From the NCBI GenBank assembly GCA_965248805.1, contig CBDFKJ010000009.1:1994633-2058632 (forward strand): a DNA stretch of 64,000 nt, written 5' to 3'. The notes below the pieces were generated by a model. That model saw only the letters and a program-made list of their open reading frames with translations. It was not told the origin of the DNA and ran no database searches. Origin of the DNA: CBDFKJ01 sp965248805 (GTDB lineage Bacteria; Pseudomonadota; Alphaproteobacteria; UBA6615). This document shows positions 1-8,206 of the stretch, one piece after another. The position numbers and the translations under genes are program-made. Positions within the stretch are counted from its first letter, which is position 1, and the number at the start of each line of letters is the position of its first letter.

Positions 1-69
1 TAGCTCAGTCGGTAGAGCAGCGGACTTTTAATCCGCGTGTCGTGGGTTCGATTCCCACCGGGCTCGCCA
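1..69 (+). tRNA. tRNA-Lys (anticodon UUU), first 7 bases cut by window edge
   Basis: The D-arm (TAGCTCAG...), an anticodon loop CTTTTAA giving UUU, a T-arm GTGGG-TTCGATT-CCCAC, the 3' acceptor strand CGGGCTC, discriminator G and an encoded CCA are all visible. The 5' acceptor strand (7 nt) lies before the window. The 3' half serves as the attachment site of the prophage that follows, and integration keeps the tRNA complete. Confidence 0.95.
23..69. other. attL core of the prophage (47 bp)
   Basis: This stretch of the tRNA-Lys gene, from the anticodon arm to the CCA end, recurs at 35331-35377 in the same orientation with one T/C mismatch in the T-arm. An integrase gene starts 49 bp away, which is the usual layout of tRNA-targeted integration. 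Confidence 0.93.
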
Positions 70-74
70 ATTAA

Positions 75-149
75 ATCAATGACTTAGATGACAGATGCGT
101 CAGTGTTTGATAACTAGTTAGGCAGTTCGATCCGCATTGTTAGGCAGTT
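75..149. promoter_or_regulatory. Putative integrase arm-type sites, left end
   Basis: The 11-mer GTTAGGCAGTT occurs twice (117-127 and 139-149), overlapping the 3' end of the integrase gene. ATCAATGACTTA sits at 75-86. TTAGGCA recurs near the right attachment site (35239-35245, and inverted at 35295-35301). The 12-mer recurs inverted at 35255-35266. Symmetric placement around both att cores is what arm-type integrase or excisionase sites look like; binding is inferred. Confidence 0.55.
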
Positions 150-1137
150 TTGTTCTCGTTCCGAGCTTTACGATGGCCGCTTTGGCCAGCCGTTTCTGCT
201 CGGCACCGCGCGTGTAAAGTGTGACCATGCTGGCCGTCCGGTGACCGAGAATCGCCATGATCTCGCGATCGGTGCAGCCGGCCTCGGCCAGCCTCTTGCC
301 TGCTGTGGGACGCAGGCCGTGGAACTGCAAACCGGTGAGACAGAGACGGGCCAGCTCGCGGCGAAAGATCGTTCGGAAGCCGCCGGACGTGTAGGGACGG
401 CCGTCCTGGCGGGTGACGATGTACATGTGCTCGCGCGGGAAGCGGTCGAGCACGGCGGCCAGGTCGGGGTGGATCGGGATCACCAGTCGCTCGCCAGTCT
501 TGGCCTGCTCGACCGATATCAGCCCGTCCTGAATGTGCCGCCATTGCATCGCCAGCACGTCGCCCTGACGCTGTCCGGTGTAGAGGGCCAGTTCGAGCGC
601 CCACATCATGCGCGGGTTGGCCTCGTGGCGGAAGCGTTCAATCGCCACGTCCGGCCACGGCTCGTATCGGCCGGTTGTTTTGAGCTTCTTGACGCCGCGC
701 ACCGGATTGTCCGGGCGCCAGCCGCGGTCGACCGCCCAGCCCATCAGGATCGACGCGATTTGCAGCGCGGAGTTCGCCGCGCGCGGCGTGTCGGCCATGT
801 TGTCGCGGAGCTCGTAGAGCCAGGCGCGGTCGGCGTCTTCGACTGCCAGATCGCCGAAACCACGCCCCAGAAGGTCGAGATAGATCATGTAGCCGCGCCG
901 TGTCGCCGGCGTGCGCCGCTGAAACTCAGGGCTGGCCTTGTAGCGCGCGATCAGGTCGCCCAGCGAGCCGGGGATCGTGTCGTCCCGCCAGCCCTCCATC
1001 GTGGCGTTGATCTCCAGAACCCGCTTGGCGCGCGCGTTCGGCTCGTCCGGCAGGCGCTCGCGTGTGAGGCGGTGATACCAGTAGATGCGCCCCTTGACGC
1101 GATAACGGTTAACGTGGCGCAACCTGATACCCTGCAT
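118..1137 (-). CDS. int: Phage integrase, tyrosine recombinase
   Basis: This 339-aa tyrosine recombinase catalyses site-specific integration into tRNA-Lys. The catalytic set is visible: R190 (TGQRQGD), H273 and R276 (HGLR), H299 (GHR) and nucleophile Y308 (LYTRG). An N-terminal SAM-like arm domain covers about residues 55-140. It lies next to attL, transcribed towards it, and its start overlaps the end of the upstream AlpA/excisionase-like gene by 29 nt, so the two were co-transcribed. It is full length with no visible damage. The upstream gene is split by an IS, which probably cuts int off from the early promoter. Confidence 0.95.
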   Translation of the reverse strand: MQGIRLRHVNRYRVKGRIYWYHRLTRERLPDEPNARAKRVLEINATMEGWRDDTIPGSLGDLIARYKASPEFQRRTPATRRGYMIYLDLLGRGFGDLAVEDADRAWLYELRDNMADTPRAANSALQIASILMGWAVDRGWRPDNPVRGVKKLKTTGRYEPWPDVAIERFRHEANPRMMWALELALYTGQRQGDVLAMQWRHIQDGLISVEQAKTGERLVIPIHPDLAAVLDRFPREHMYIVTRQDGRPYTSGGFRTIFRRELARLCLTGLQFHGLRPTAGKRLAEAGCTDREIMAILGHRTASMVTLYTRGAEQKRLAKAAIVKLGTRTKLPNNADRTA

Positions 1138-1313
1138 CGATCAGCCTCCGGCGAACCTCGCTGGCCAGTGACTGTGGGGCATTTCCAGTGAGCCGATCAA
1201 CCGCCCTGTCGAGAGCGCGGCGGTCATAGAGCTTGCGTCCACCTATCCTGATCGGTTCTGGAAACGGATCGCCAATGCGGCTTTCCAACATGCCGACGCT
1301 CACGCCGACATAG

Positions 1314-2767
1314 CAGCCCGTTGACGAAGTCCGGCGTGTCTGATTCTGTCTGAACATAGAGATTTAGACGGGCGTCGTGCGATGGCATTGAGACGACAGA
1401 GCGAGGTTCAGGGTGACCTCGTGGTGACATGGGCGGAGATGCCGCGTTCGCCTGGACACGCGTTTTCCGACCGGCTGCATGAGTTGCTGACCGAGTCTGG
1501 CTTTGACGGCTTCGTGGAGGCGACGTGCAAGCCATACTACGCACCTCGGATGGGGGCTCCTTCGCTGCCGCCGGGGCGTTATTTCCGGATGCACATGATC
1601 GGCTATTTCGAGGGCATCGGCAGCGAGCGCGGCATCGCTTGGCGCTGTTCGGATTCGCTGTCGCTTCGCGCGTTTCTGCGGTTGGCGAACCGGGACAAGG
1701 TTCCCGATCATTCCTGGTTGTCGAAGACGCGCGGCCGGCTGCCGCACGAGGTCCATGAAAAGGTTTTCGACTGGGTTCTGGCTCTCGTCGCCGCGCGCGG
1801 TCTGGTGAAGGGCGAGCGGATCGGCGTCGACGGCTCGACGATGGAAGCCAACGCCGCCCTGCGAGCCATCGTGCGGCGCGATAGCGGCGAGACCTATCGC
1901 GAGATGCTGACGCAAATGGCGAAGGAGAGTGGCGTCGAAACGCCGACGATCGACGACCTCGTCCGGCTCGATCGCCGGCGGAAGGGCAAGAAGCTTTCGA
2001 ACAAGGATTGGACGAGCCCGACCGATCCTGATGCGAAGATCGCGCGGATGAAGGACGGCACCACGCATCTGGCCTACAAGCCCGAGCACGCGGTCGATCT
2101 CGACACCGGCGTCATCGTTGCGGCACCGATCTATCCAGCCGATGAAGGCGACACGACGACTTTGCCTGGGACGCTGGAGGCGGCCGCGCGCAACCTCGCC
2201 GAGGTCGGCCTGGCTCCAACACGGGCAGAGCCCTGCAGTCTCGTTGGCGACAAGGGCTATCATTCACGCGAGGGGCTGAAAGACCTCGACGGCGGCGTCT
2301 GGAAAACGCGGATCTCCGAGCCGGAGCCCGCCAACGGCTATCTGCGCTGGCATGGCGACCAGGCGGCACGTCAGGCTGTCTACGCCAACCGGGCGCGATT
2401 GAAGTCCGGCGTCGCGCGGAACGCCATGCGCAGGCGCGGTGAGATGGTCGAGCGCAGCTTCGCCCATGTCCTCGACCGTGGCGGCATGCGCCGCGCGTTG
2501 CTGCGGGCGCGCGAGAACGTCCACAAACGCTACCTGATCCATGTCGCCGGGTTCAATCTCGGCATTCTGATGCGCGCGCTGTTCGGATCAGGCACGCCGA
2601 GGGAGGCTGCGAGTGCAAAGAGCACCCTTTTGTTCGTTATTCAGTTCGATGCTGCCCTGGCGATCGCCATCGTGGCGAACATCGAAGGCAAACCAGCCAT
2701 GCTCGTTATCATCATCATCGTCGCCCCCGAAACCGATTGATCAAAGCGCGACTTCATCACCGGGCTG
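1314..2767 (+). mobile_element. IS1182-like insertion sequence, copy A (1454 bp)
   Basis: The ends are imperfect inverted repeats (left CAGCCCGTTGACGAAGTC, right CAGCCCGGTGATGAAGTC read inward) flanked by the 4-bp duplication ATAG (1310-1313 and 2768-2771). A near-identical copy lies at 60168-61621; I saw one synonymous C/T difference. A deleted derivative lies at 62333-63276. The insertion splits the AlpA-like gene of the prophage. Confidence 0.9.
1382..2740 (+). CDS. IS1182-like DDE transposase
   Basis: This 452-aa transposase has an N-terminal DUF772-type domain (RMHMIGYFEGI...WRCSDSLSLRAFL) and a C-terminal DDE_Tnp_1-type catalytic domain: GVDGSTMEANAALR, then KDGTTHLAYKPEHAVDLDTG, VGDKGYHS and a late ERSFAHVLDRGG segment. 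It is the only gene of the element and moves it by DDE-type cut and strand transfer. Length and both domains are intact. Assignment to IS1182 rather than a neighbouring IS family rests on motif recall and was not searched. Confidence 0.85.
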   Translation: MALRRQSEVQGDLVVTWAEMPRSPGHAFSDRLHELLTESGFDGFVEATCKPYYAPRMGAPSLPPGRYFRMHMIGYFEGIGSERGIAWRCSDSLSLRAFLRLANRDKVPDHSWLSKTRGRLPHEVHEKVFDWVLALVAARGLVKGERIGVDGSTMEANAALRAIVRRDSGETYREMLTQMAKESGVETPTIDDLVRLDRRRKGKKLSNKDWTSPTDPDAKIARMKDGTTHLAYKPEHAVDLDTGVIVAAPIYPADEGDTTTLPGTLEAAARNLAEVGLAPTRAEPCSLVGDKGYHSREGLKDLDGGVWKTRISEPEPANGYLRWHGDQAARQAVYANRARLKSGVARNAMRRRGEMVERSFAHVLDRGGMRRALLRARENVHKRYLIHVAGFNLGILMRALFGSGTPREAASAKSTLLFVIQFDAALAIAIVANIEGKPAMLVIIIIVAPETD

Positions 2768-2885
2768 ATAGGCCGCCGCCTGCTCGCGCGATAGCAGCCG
2801 GGGCCAGTCCGGGAGATCGCTGAGGTCGGAGCGGCGCGCGGTCATCGCCGAAATTCCGTCGCTGCGACGCGCGAGGCCGTCATGG

Positions 2886-3113
2886 CTACCCACCCACTCC
2901 CGAGGGCCGTATCGCGTCTCTGTGCGTCGTGCACGACGCGGAAACGGCATTCCATTCGCGGATCACTCTGTCGCCATCGCCCATGAGCGCATCAATGAAC
3001 TTCCGCTTCGCGGAGTTGAACTGGTTGCGGCACCCGGCCGAGCAGAACCGCTTGGCATAGGCGCCGCGCCTTGCCGGCGCGAACTCCACCGTGCACCAGG
3101 GGCATTCCGTCAT
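2886..3113 (-). CDS. Small phage zinc-finger protein
   Basis: A 75-aa protein starting MTECPWC. It has CPWC near the N-terminus and a second cysteine pair in RFCSAGCRNQFNSAKR, a pattern typical of small four-cysteine zinc-ribbon or MYM-like phage proteins. The chosen ATG puts CPWC at the start; a longer frame to 3245 adds only unlikely sequence. It lies in the leftward early operon just upstream of the AlpA-like gene. Function unknown; nucleic-acid binding is a guess from the zinc knuckle. Confidence 0.65.
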   Translation of the reverse strand: MTECPWCTVEFAPARRGAYAKRFCSAGCRNQFNSAKRKFIDALMGDGDRVIREWNAVSASCTTHRDAIRPSGVGG

Positions 3114-3144
3114 TGCGGGTACTCGTGCTGGCCGAGCATCGCCA

Positions 3145-3714
3145 CTATGCTGCCTTGGGGATGTACCACCACGATTCCAAAGCATCGGCATGGTGCAGCT
3201 TGGCCTCGCCCTCGCGGCGAAGGCGATTGACGTTGAACATGGCATCCGCTTCGGTCAGGTGATCGAGTAGAACATATTCCGGTTCCGTATCCGATGAGTG
3301 GGCTACGGGATATCGCGATTGCAGGGCCGGGAACAGGTCGTCCTGCTCGGTTTCGATGCCGTCACTCTCGAACTTGTCCTCCGGCACATCTGCCAGCTTT
3401 TGCCACTGGCTGGATTGATCCTTGGACACGCCAAGATCGTTCAAAGTCGTGGCGCGCGACTTTGATTTGCTGCGGCGGTCACCGCCCCGGCCTTCTCGGG
3501 TACCGCGTTGTTCCATCTCCTTGAGCAGTTGCCCCACGCGGCGCTCGGCGCGTATGCGAATCGCGATGCACTTGCGCTCCGATTCCATGTCGTTGGCCTG
3601 TCGGCAGTAGTGCTCCAGGGCCATCGCCTTGTCGCGGATATCCTTGATTTCATCCATGGCATAGCACTCGGCGATCGCACGGCACATTCCGTCGTAGCGG
3701 ACAAGCTCACTCAA
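3145..3714 (-). CDS. Phage protein with IRxRAERRxGQLLKEM motif
   Basis: About 189 aa. The proposed start is TTG 3714, 8 nt inside the end of the antirepressor gene and preceded by GAAGGGCGGG; ATG 3687 is the alternative. An alpha-helical segment (IAIRIRAERRVGQLLKEMEQRG) is followed by a basic GGDRRSKSKSRATTLNDLGVSKDQSSQWQKLA region. That combination recurs in phage proteins encoded near adenine methyltransferases and resembles a ParB/KorB-type helix-turn-helix. I do not know its function. Confidence 0.6.
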   Translation of the reverse strand: MSELVRYDGMCRAIAECYAMDEIKDIRDKAMALEHYCRQANDMESERKCIAIRIRAERRVGQLLKEMEQRGTREGRGGDRRSKSKSRATTLNDLGVSKDQSSQWQKLADVPEDKFESDGIETEQDDLFPALQSRYPVAHSSDTEPEYVLLDHLTEADAMFNVNRLRREGEAKLHHADALESWWYIPKAA

Positions 3715-4270
3715 CGTCCCGCCCTTCCTTGACCTCGGCCACTGGCACGTCGAGCACGGACACGCCAGACTCACCAATGAGCGCGTTAAGCTGCTCGCGC
3801 AGGGTGGCGAGATTGCGCCGCACGATTTCCACGCGGCCTCTCGGCACGAGGCACTCATCACCGAGCTCTGTCATGCCGGTGACACCGCCCGCTTCCATAA
3901 CGACGAGGTAGCGGCGGCGTTCCTGGAATGGCGTCGGCGCGGGAAGCGCGGGCTGAGCCGCATGTTGCTCAAGCACGTCGAGCACCCATTGGCGGAAGGC
4001 CTTGGCCCTCGTGGTGCGCGCGAACATGGCGATCAGGTGAGCGCCGCGCGGGGAGAAGATGCGCACCCGCGAGCGCCCGTGGCGGATCACCGCTGTCATG
4101 GCGGGCGTGAATTCGTCACGGTGGCGCTTGTGGATGTCAGAAATCGCGCGTCTGTCACGTGCGCCCAACGCGTCCGCAATTTGCGGACTCGTCAGCCACG
4201 GCGCGCCGTCGCGGTCGATGATGGAAAGGTCGGTGTCCTGAAAGCGGACGGTCTTGGGGAGAGTGTTCAT
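3707..4270 (-). CDS. BRO-type phage antirepressor
   Basis: A 187-aa protein. Residues 1-95 match a Bro-N domain (FQDTDLSIIDRDGAPWLTSPQIADALG, then IFSPRGAHLIAMFARTTRAKAFRQWVLDVLE), the DNA-binding module of phage antirepressors. The C-terminal third is helical. Start ATG 4270 has AGGAG 9 nt upstream; longer frames run into low-complexity sequence. Antirepressors of this type counteract or compete with the lysogenic repressor. The 236-bp gap upstream carries three GTTCTTAA-type motifs and may be its control region. Confidence 0.8.
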   Translation of the reverse strand: MNTLPKTVRFQDTDLSIIDRDGAPWLTSPQIADALGARDRRAISDIHKRHRDEFTPAMTAVIRHGRSRVRIFSPRGAHLIAMFARTTRAKAFRQWVLDVLEQHAAQPALPAPTPFQERRRYLVVMEAGGVTGMTELGDECLVPRGRVEIVRRNLATLREQLNALIGESGVSVLDVPVAEVKEGRDVE

Positions 4271-4506
4271 GCTTGTCGCTCCTGTGGCAGCAATTGCCGG
4301 AGCGACACGAGTTCTTAAGCCAATGGCGCTCCGGGGGTTAAGAACCCTCCACAGGGCGGGCCGACGCCTTTTAGGCCGAAGCCCTGGACATGAGCGCCGC
4401 CCCCGGAACATGGGCATGAAAAAGCCGCCTGTCTCACGGGGGCGGTAAACCGCCTGCGGGGAGTTCTTAAGCTCCACCACCATGCTGCGCTCGCCGGTAA
4501 CCATTG
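4271..4506. promoter_or_regulatory. Intergenic control region with three GTTCTTAA motifs and a minus-strand terminator
   Basis: No gene seen. GTTCTTAAG occurs at 4311-4319 and 4463-4471, with an inverted TTAAGAAC at 4338-4345; all share the CTTAAG-like core and could be operators for the adjacent antirepressor. On the minus strand a GC-rich stem (CCGCC...GGCGG) followed by CTTTTT around 4417-4447 looks like a rho-independent terminator for the preceding early operon. Both readings are inferred from sequence. Confidence 0.45.
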
Positions 4507-4818
4507 TCAATCGGCCGCCATGTGTTCGTCATGGTCCGCAACAGCAGAGCGCGCCGGCGGCGCAAGCTCGTAGCGGTGGACCGGCTGTGGCTGGGACCGC
4601 TCAGCGAGCGCCCGCGCGATGTCTTCGGTGGTCGGCGTGAGGCAATAGACCGACGCGGGTGAATAGAACTGCGTGGCGACAATGCTGTCGGCGGTGTGAA
4701 CATCGAGGCGGAGGAACGAAGCGCCGGCGATCTCCTGCTCGGTGACGTATCCGGCCAGGCGCCGATGGCCCATCAGCTCCAGGATGGCCCAGTCTTCAAA
4801 CTTCGTTTTTGCGGTCAT
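4507..4818 (-). CDS. Conserved phage protein of unknown function (103 aa)
   Basis: The N-terminal half, WAILELMGHRRLAGYVTEQEIAGASFLRLDV followed by a YCLTPTTEDIARALA segment, is a pattern common in small phage early proteins. I cannot assign a function. Its start overlaps the stop of the next upstream gene by 4 nt (ATGA), placing it last in a tightly coupled leftward operon (6293 to 4507). Confidence 0.7.
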   Translation of the reverse strand: MTAKTKFEDWAILELMGHRRLAGYVTEQEIAGASFLRLDVHTADSIVATQFYSPASVYCLTPTTEDIARALAERSQPQPVHRYELAPPARSAVADHDEHMAAD

Positions 4819-5156
4819 CCTGCACCCGCTTCCAGTTCCTTGCGTCGCGCGGCCTCGGCTTGCCTGAGCGTCGCCTGCTGATCATCCGACAGTGCTTCGT
4901 AGTGCCCGCGGTTCTCCATCTGGAAGTCGCTGATGGCGATGCCGGTGGGCGCGCTCGCGTAGGCACCCATCGCTCGTGTGACGAACGCTTCGGACGGCAA
5001 ATCCGATGTCGCATTTTTCGCATCGCGCGCGGGCGGTACCGCGGCGCCCTGCGACGCCGCCGCAGTGGCGCGTGATACGTGGTTTCGCCCGCGCAGGGAT
5101 TGTGAGGCGGCCCAGTAGGCGCGCATCAGGGTGTCGAGGTCGACGGTCGCGCTCAT
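4815..5156 (-). CDS. Hypothetical phage early protein (113 aa)
   Basis: Starts MSATVDLDTLMRAYW and ends in a helical, charged tail (SDDQQATLRQAEAARRKELEAG). No recognisable domain. ATGA overlaps with both neighbours (4815-4818 and 5153-5156) show translational coupling in the early operon. Real as a gene, function unknown. Confidence 0.65.
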   Translation of the reverse strand: MSATVDLDTLMRAYWAASQSLRGRNHVSRATAAASQGAAVPPARDAKNATSDLPSEAFVTRAMGAYASAPTGIAISDFQMENRGHYEALSDDQQATLRQAEAARRKELEAGAG

Positions 5157-5530
5157 GCGCCATCTCCCGTCGCCCTGGCGATGGCGGCGCGGTTGGCGTC
5201 GATCAGGGCGTTGTACTCGGCCAGTCCTTTGCCTTCCGCTGGGTCAGTAATTTCTCCGGCACTGTTCGTGATGCTGTCGTAGATGACGTCGCGCTCGGCG
5301 ATCAGCGTCCGGTTGCTCGCCTTCAGCGCCTCCAGCATCTCGGGCGCGGCCGCGATCAGGCAGGCGTTGGCTTCGACGGTGGTTTTCTCCGAGACATAGC
5401 CACACAGTGCGACGAGATGCGTGTCACCACCGGCACTGATGAATTGCGGCTGCCCCCAGTCGCTTCGGGTTGCGCACCAAGGCCCCGGGGTGTGCGCTGC
5501 CATCATGCCGCCTCTTTCGGTAGCGGTCAT
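5153..5530 (-). CDS. HTPGPW-type phage protein (125 aa)
   Basis: Carries HTPGPW near the N-terminus and EANACLIAAAPEMLEALKA, a pair of motifs seen together in many small phage and prophage proteins of unknown role. The start could be the first ATG or the internal MMAAHTPGPW at about residue 9. It overlaps both neighbours by 4 nt in the leftward early operon. Confidence 0.75.
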   Translation of the reverse strand: MTATERGGMMAAHTPGPWCATRSDWGQPQFISAGGDTHLVALCGYVSEKTTVEANACLIAAAPEMLEALKASNRTLIAERDVIYDSITNSAGEITDPAEGKGLAEYNALIDANRAAIARATGDGA

Positions 5531-5985
5531 GACGACGCCTCCGCGTTGCTATGACCACGGTCATCGGGGTGCTGATCGCCGTATCGCTTGCGAATGGCGG
5601 CCTCTAACTCGTCGGACAGCTCCGCCGCCCGGAGAAACCGCCCTGGCGCTTTGTCACCCCAAACCTCGGGCGTGTAGACCGCGCCCTGGTCTTTGAGCAC
5701 GAGCCCGCTGAGCAGGTCTCGGCGACTGTCCCATCCCCGCTGCTTCATTTCGTTCGCCACATTGCGCAGGAGCGTTCCGGCTTCCTTCAGCGAGGCACCG
5801 TTCGGCAGCGTGACGATTACCGGGTCCGGTGTCTTGCCGGAGATGTAATGCGAGACGAAGCCCACGATGTAGCCGCCGGACGCGGCCAGCACTGCCACCG
5901 TTGCACTGACGCGATCCGGCAACCACACGGCGAGCGCCAGCAGCGCCAGCATAGGCGCGGCCGCGACGACCATTCGACCCATCAC
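5527..5985 (-). CDS. Membrane protein of the early operon (152 aa)
   Basis: Two hydrophobic segments (about residues 5-24 and 27-48) suggest a membrane anchor, followed by a soluble charged region (KDQGAVYTPEVWGDKAPGRFLRAAELSDELEAAIRKRYG). It overlaps its neighbours by 4 nt on each side. Superinfection exclusion or another membrane role is possible, but nothing in the sequence proves it. Confidence 0.6.
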   Translation of the reverse strand: MMGRMVVAAAPMLALLALAVWLPDRVSATVAVLAASGGYIVGFVSHYISGKTPDPVIVTLPNGASLKEAGTLLRNVANEMKQRGWDSRRDLLSGLVLKDQGAVYTPEVWGDKAPGRFLRAAELSDELEAAIRKRYGDQHPDDRGHSNAEASS

Positions 5986-6293
5986 GCGGCCTCTTTCTCG
6001 TGCGGGAACGCCGCCGCGCCCATCGCCAGCACGTATTCCGCCTCACGCTGGCGCTCGAACCACTCTCTGCGCAGCATCACCTCGTCGTCGACGACCACCG
6101 CGTCCCACGCGGCGCTGACGCCCAGCAGGCGCTCGCCCGGCTTGAGCCACGACCACGCGTGGACCTGGGCTAGCGCTTCGCCCGCCGATGCGGCCCAGAA
6201 GGGCGTGACCTCAAGATCGCCGTCGAGGTTGATCCAGTCGACGTAGAAGCGCTTCGGGAGATGGTCGATGTTGTGGTCGGAGGTGGCGAGCAT
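5982..6293 (-). CDS. First gene of the leftward early operon (103 aa)
   Basis: Starts MLATSDHNIDHLP and contains FWAASAGEALAQVHAWSWLKPGERLLG. The ATG at 6293 has a strong GGGAGG ribosome site and lies about 40 bp downstream of the PL-like -10 element. It opens the overlapping operon that runs left to the antirepressor region. Function unknown. Confidence 0.7.
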   Translation of the reverse strand: MLATSDHNIDHLPKRFYVDWINLDGDLEVTPFWAASAGEALAQVHAWSWLKPGERLLGVSAAWDAVVVDDEVMLRREWFERQREAEYVLAMGAAAFPHEKEAA

Positions 6294-6333
6294 GGGTTCC
6301 TCCCTCGTGGGCGACAGTGGCCGCACGCGGAGG

Positions 6334-6387
6334 TTTATTGCATGTTATGCAATAACAGTCAACGCAGGACATTGCGTATTATGCAAT
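6334..6387 (-). promoter_or_regulatory. Leftward early promoter (PL-like) with two repressor operators
   Basis: On the minus strand TTGACT (6362-6357), a 17-nt spacer and AATAAA (6339-6334) form a promoter. Its spacer holds a perfect inverted repeat, TATTGCAT-N3-ATGCAATA (6336-6354). A second site with one mismatch (6371-6387) lies just upstream of the -35. The same TTGCRY-N3-RYGCAA operator appears twice between the repressor and Cro genes. Repression by the CI-like protein is inferred. Confidence 0.7.
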
Positions 6388-6977
6388 TCCTTTACACCGA
6401 GGGCAGACAACCCCCGCGGGTGCTCGCTTCAACCAGCCGGCTCTTTTGTGGGCGCCTGTTGGTCAGCGGCCCGCTCATCAGGAACCAACGGTAAGTTGTT
6501 GGCGCGTTTTGTTTCGATCTCGTCAACGGTCTTCTCAATGGCCAGAAAACGCGTTGCCGTCGAGGGATGGGTTGAGCCTGAAAGATGGATCGCTTGCGGA
6601 TGCGATAGACCCATGCGGCGCCAGAACGACGCCGCGTTGGCGATATCGAAACCTGCCCGAGCGGTGTGGTAGACGCCCACATAATCTGCCTCCGCCTCGA
6701 AGTCCTGCGAAAACGCGCCGGCACCGATTTGCGATCCAAGATTGGTTACATCGACGCCCGTAAGGCCGGTGAGCACGGCCCCGAATATTGCACCGATTAA
6801 CGCATTACCTTGTCTTGATGCGATGTGACCGCGGGTATTGTGGGCCAATTCATGCCCAAGAACCAGCGCCACCTCTTCGTCAGTTTCGGCAAACCGAAGC
6901 ATACCGGTTGTGATGTAAACACCTTGAACCGCTCCGGGTTTGGCGGAGGCTCCAACTCTTGAGAAAGTGGAGCCATT

Positions 6978-7304
6978 ATGAGCAAGACAAGGAACAGGTT
7001 TTCTTCTGAGGTTCGCGCCCGTGCGGTGCGGATGGTTGTGGATCACGAGGGCGAACACGCCTCGCGTTGGGCGGCTGTTTCCTCGATAGCTGGGAAGATC
7101 GGCTGCACGGCGCAGACACTCAATGAGTGGGTGAAGAGGTTCGAGCGCGATAGCGGCGTGCGCGCCGGCGTCCCCAGCGAGGTCGCCGAGCGGCTGAAAG
7201 CCCTGGAGCGGGAGAACCGCGACCTCCGGCAGGTCAACGAGATCCTGCGCAAGGCGAGCGCCTATTTTGCCCAGGCGGAGCTCGACCGCCGGTTCAAGCC
7301 ATGA
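6978..7304 (+). CDS. IS3 OrfA, HTH protein
   Basis: 108 aa. The N-terminal helix-turn-helix (RNRFSSEVRARAVRMVVDHEGEHASRWAA...IGCTAQTLNEWV) is followed by a leucine-zipper-like coiled coil (ERLKALERENRDLRQVNEILRKAS), as in IS3 OrfA proteins, which bind the inverted repeats and oligomerise. It overlaps orfB by 4 nt (ATGA at 7301). Confidence 0.93.
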   Translation: MSKTRNRFSSEVRARAVRMVVDHEGEHASRWAAVSSIAGKIGCTAQTLNEWVKRFERDSGVRAGVPSEVAERLKALERENRDLRQVNEILRKASAYFAQAELDRRFKP

Positions 7305-8206
7305 TCGCGTTCATCGGCGATCACCGCGAGGCGCACGGGGTCGAGCCGATCTGCAAGGTGCTGCCGATCGCCCCGTCGACCTACTACGACCATGTGGCCA
7401 GGCGGCGCGATCCGGCCAGGCTGTCGGCACGGGCGAAACGGGATATGGCTCTCAAGGTCGAGGTCCGACGCGTCTTCAAAGAGAACTTCCGTGTCTACGG
7501 CGTTCGCAAGGTGTGGCGACAATTGCAGCGGGAAGGCTTCGATGTCGCTCGCTGCACTGTTGAGCGGCTGATGCGGGAGATGGGCTTGCAAGGGGTGATC
7601 CGCGGCAAGCCGATCCGCACGACAGTCAGCGACCAGGCCGCGCCTTGCCCGCTCGACAAGGTCAATCGCCAGTTCCACGCTCCGGCACCGAACAGGCTGT
7701 GGGTCTCGGACTTTACCTACGTGGCCACTTGGGCTGGCTTCGTCTATGTCGCCTTTGTCATCGACGCCTATGCCCGCCGCATCGTCGGCTGGCGGGTGAG
7801 CCGGACAGCCCATGCCGGCTTTGTTCTCGATGCCCTGGAACAAGCGCTTCATGCGCGGCGACCCGTCCATCGCGGTGGGCTGATCCATCACAGCGATAGA
7901 GGGAGCCAATATGTCTCGATCAAATATACCGAGCACCTGGCGGAAGCGGGCATCGAACCCTCGGTGGGCAGCGTCGGCGACTCTTATGACAATGCTCTGG
8001 CCGAGACCATCAATGGTCTTTACAAAGCCGAGGTCATTCACCGGCGCGGGCCGTGGCGCTCATTCGAGGCCGTCGAGCTCGCTACTCTGGAATGGGTGGA
8101 TTGGTTCAACAACCGGCGGCTCCTGGAGCCCATCGGAAACATCCCGCCGGCCGAAGCCGAGGAACGCCACTACGCCATGCTGAAGCAGTCAGACATGGCG
8201 GCGTGA
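7301..8206 (+). CDS. IS3 OrfB, DDE integrase-type transposase
   Basis: 301 aa, full length. It has the HTH_21 region (VRRVFKENFRVYGVRKVWRQL) and an rve-type catalytic core with SDFTYV (D1), HHSDRGSQYVS (D2) and DNALAETINGLYKAE (E). Start codon overlaps the orfA stop. Intact and presumably active. Confidence 0.95.
   Translation: MIAFIGDHREAHGVEPICKVLPIAPSTYYDHVARRRDPARLSARAKRDMALKVEVRRVFKENFRVYGVRKVWRQLQREGFDVARCTVERLMREMGLQGVIRGKPIRTTVSDQAAPCPLDKVNRQFHAPAPNRLWVSDFTYVATWAGFVYVAFVIDAYARRIVGWRVSRTAHAGFVLDALEQALHARRPVHRGGLIHHSDRGSQYVSIKYTEHLAEAGIEPSVGSVGDSYDNALAETINGLYKAEVIHRRGPWRSFEAVELATLEWVDWFNNRRLLEPIGNIPPAEAEERHYAMLKQSDMAA

Larger units (their letters stand above)
1109..2845 (-). pseudogene. 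AlpA/excisionase-like HTH protein, split by IS1182-like copy A
   Basis: Removing the IS and one copy of the ATAG duplication restores a 92-codon gene from ATG 2845 to the stop at 1109. The product has the AlpA/HTH_17 signature LLSREQAAAYVGVS...RIGGRKLYDRRALDRAV, a MerR-type winged helix that binds DNA and typically acts as excisionase or as activator of int. It lies immediately upstream of int with a 29-nt overlap. The insertion falls after codon 26 (AAAY), inside the recognition-helix region, so the protein should be non-functional. The family assignment is solid; the excisionase role is inferred from position. Confidence 0.85.

Noticed and set aside
7301..7304. Programmed -1 frameshift fusing IS3 OrfA and OrfB
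   Set aside because: Possible in the family, but I see no clear slippery heptamer; the ATGA overlap alone explains coupled translation.
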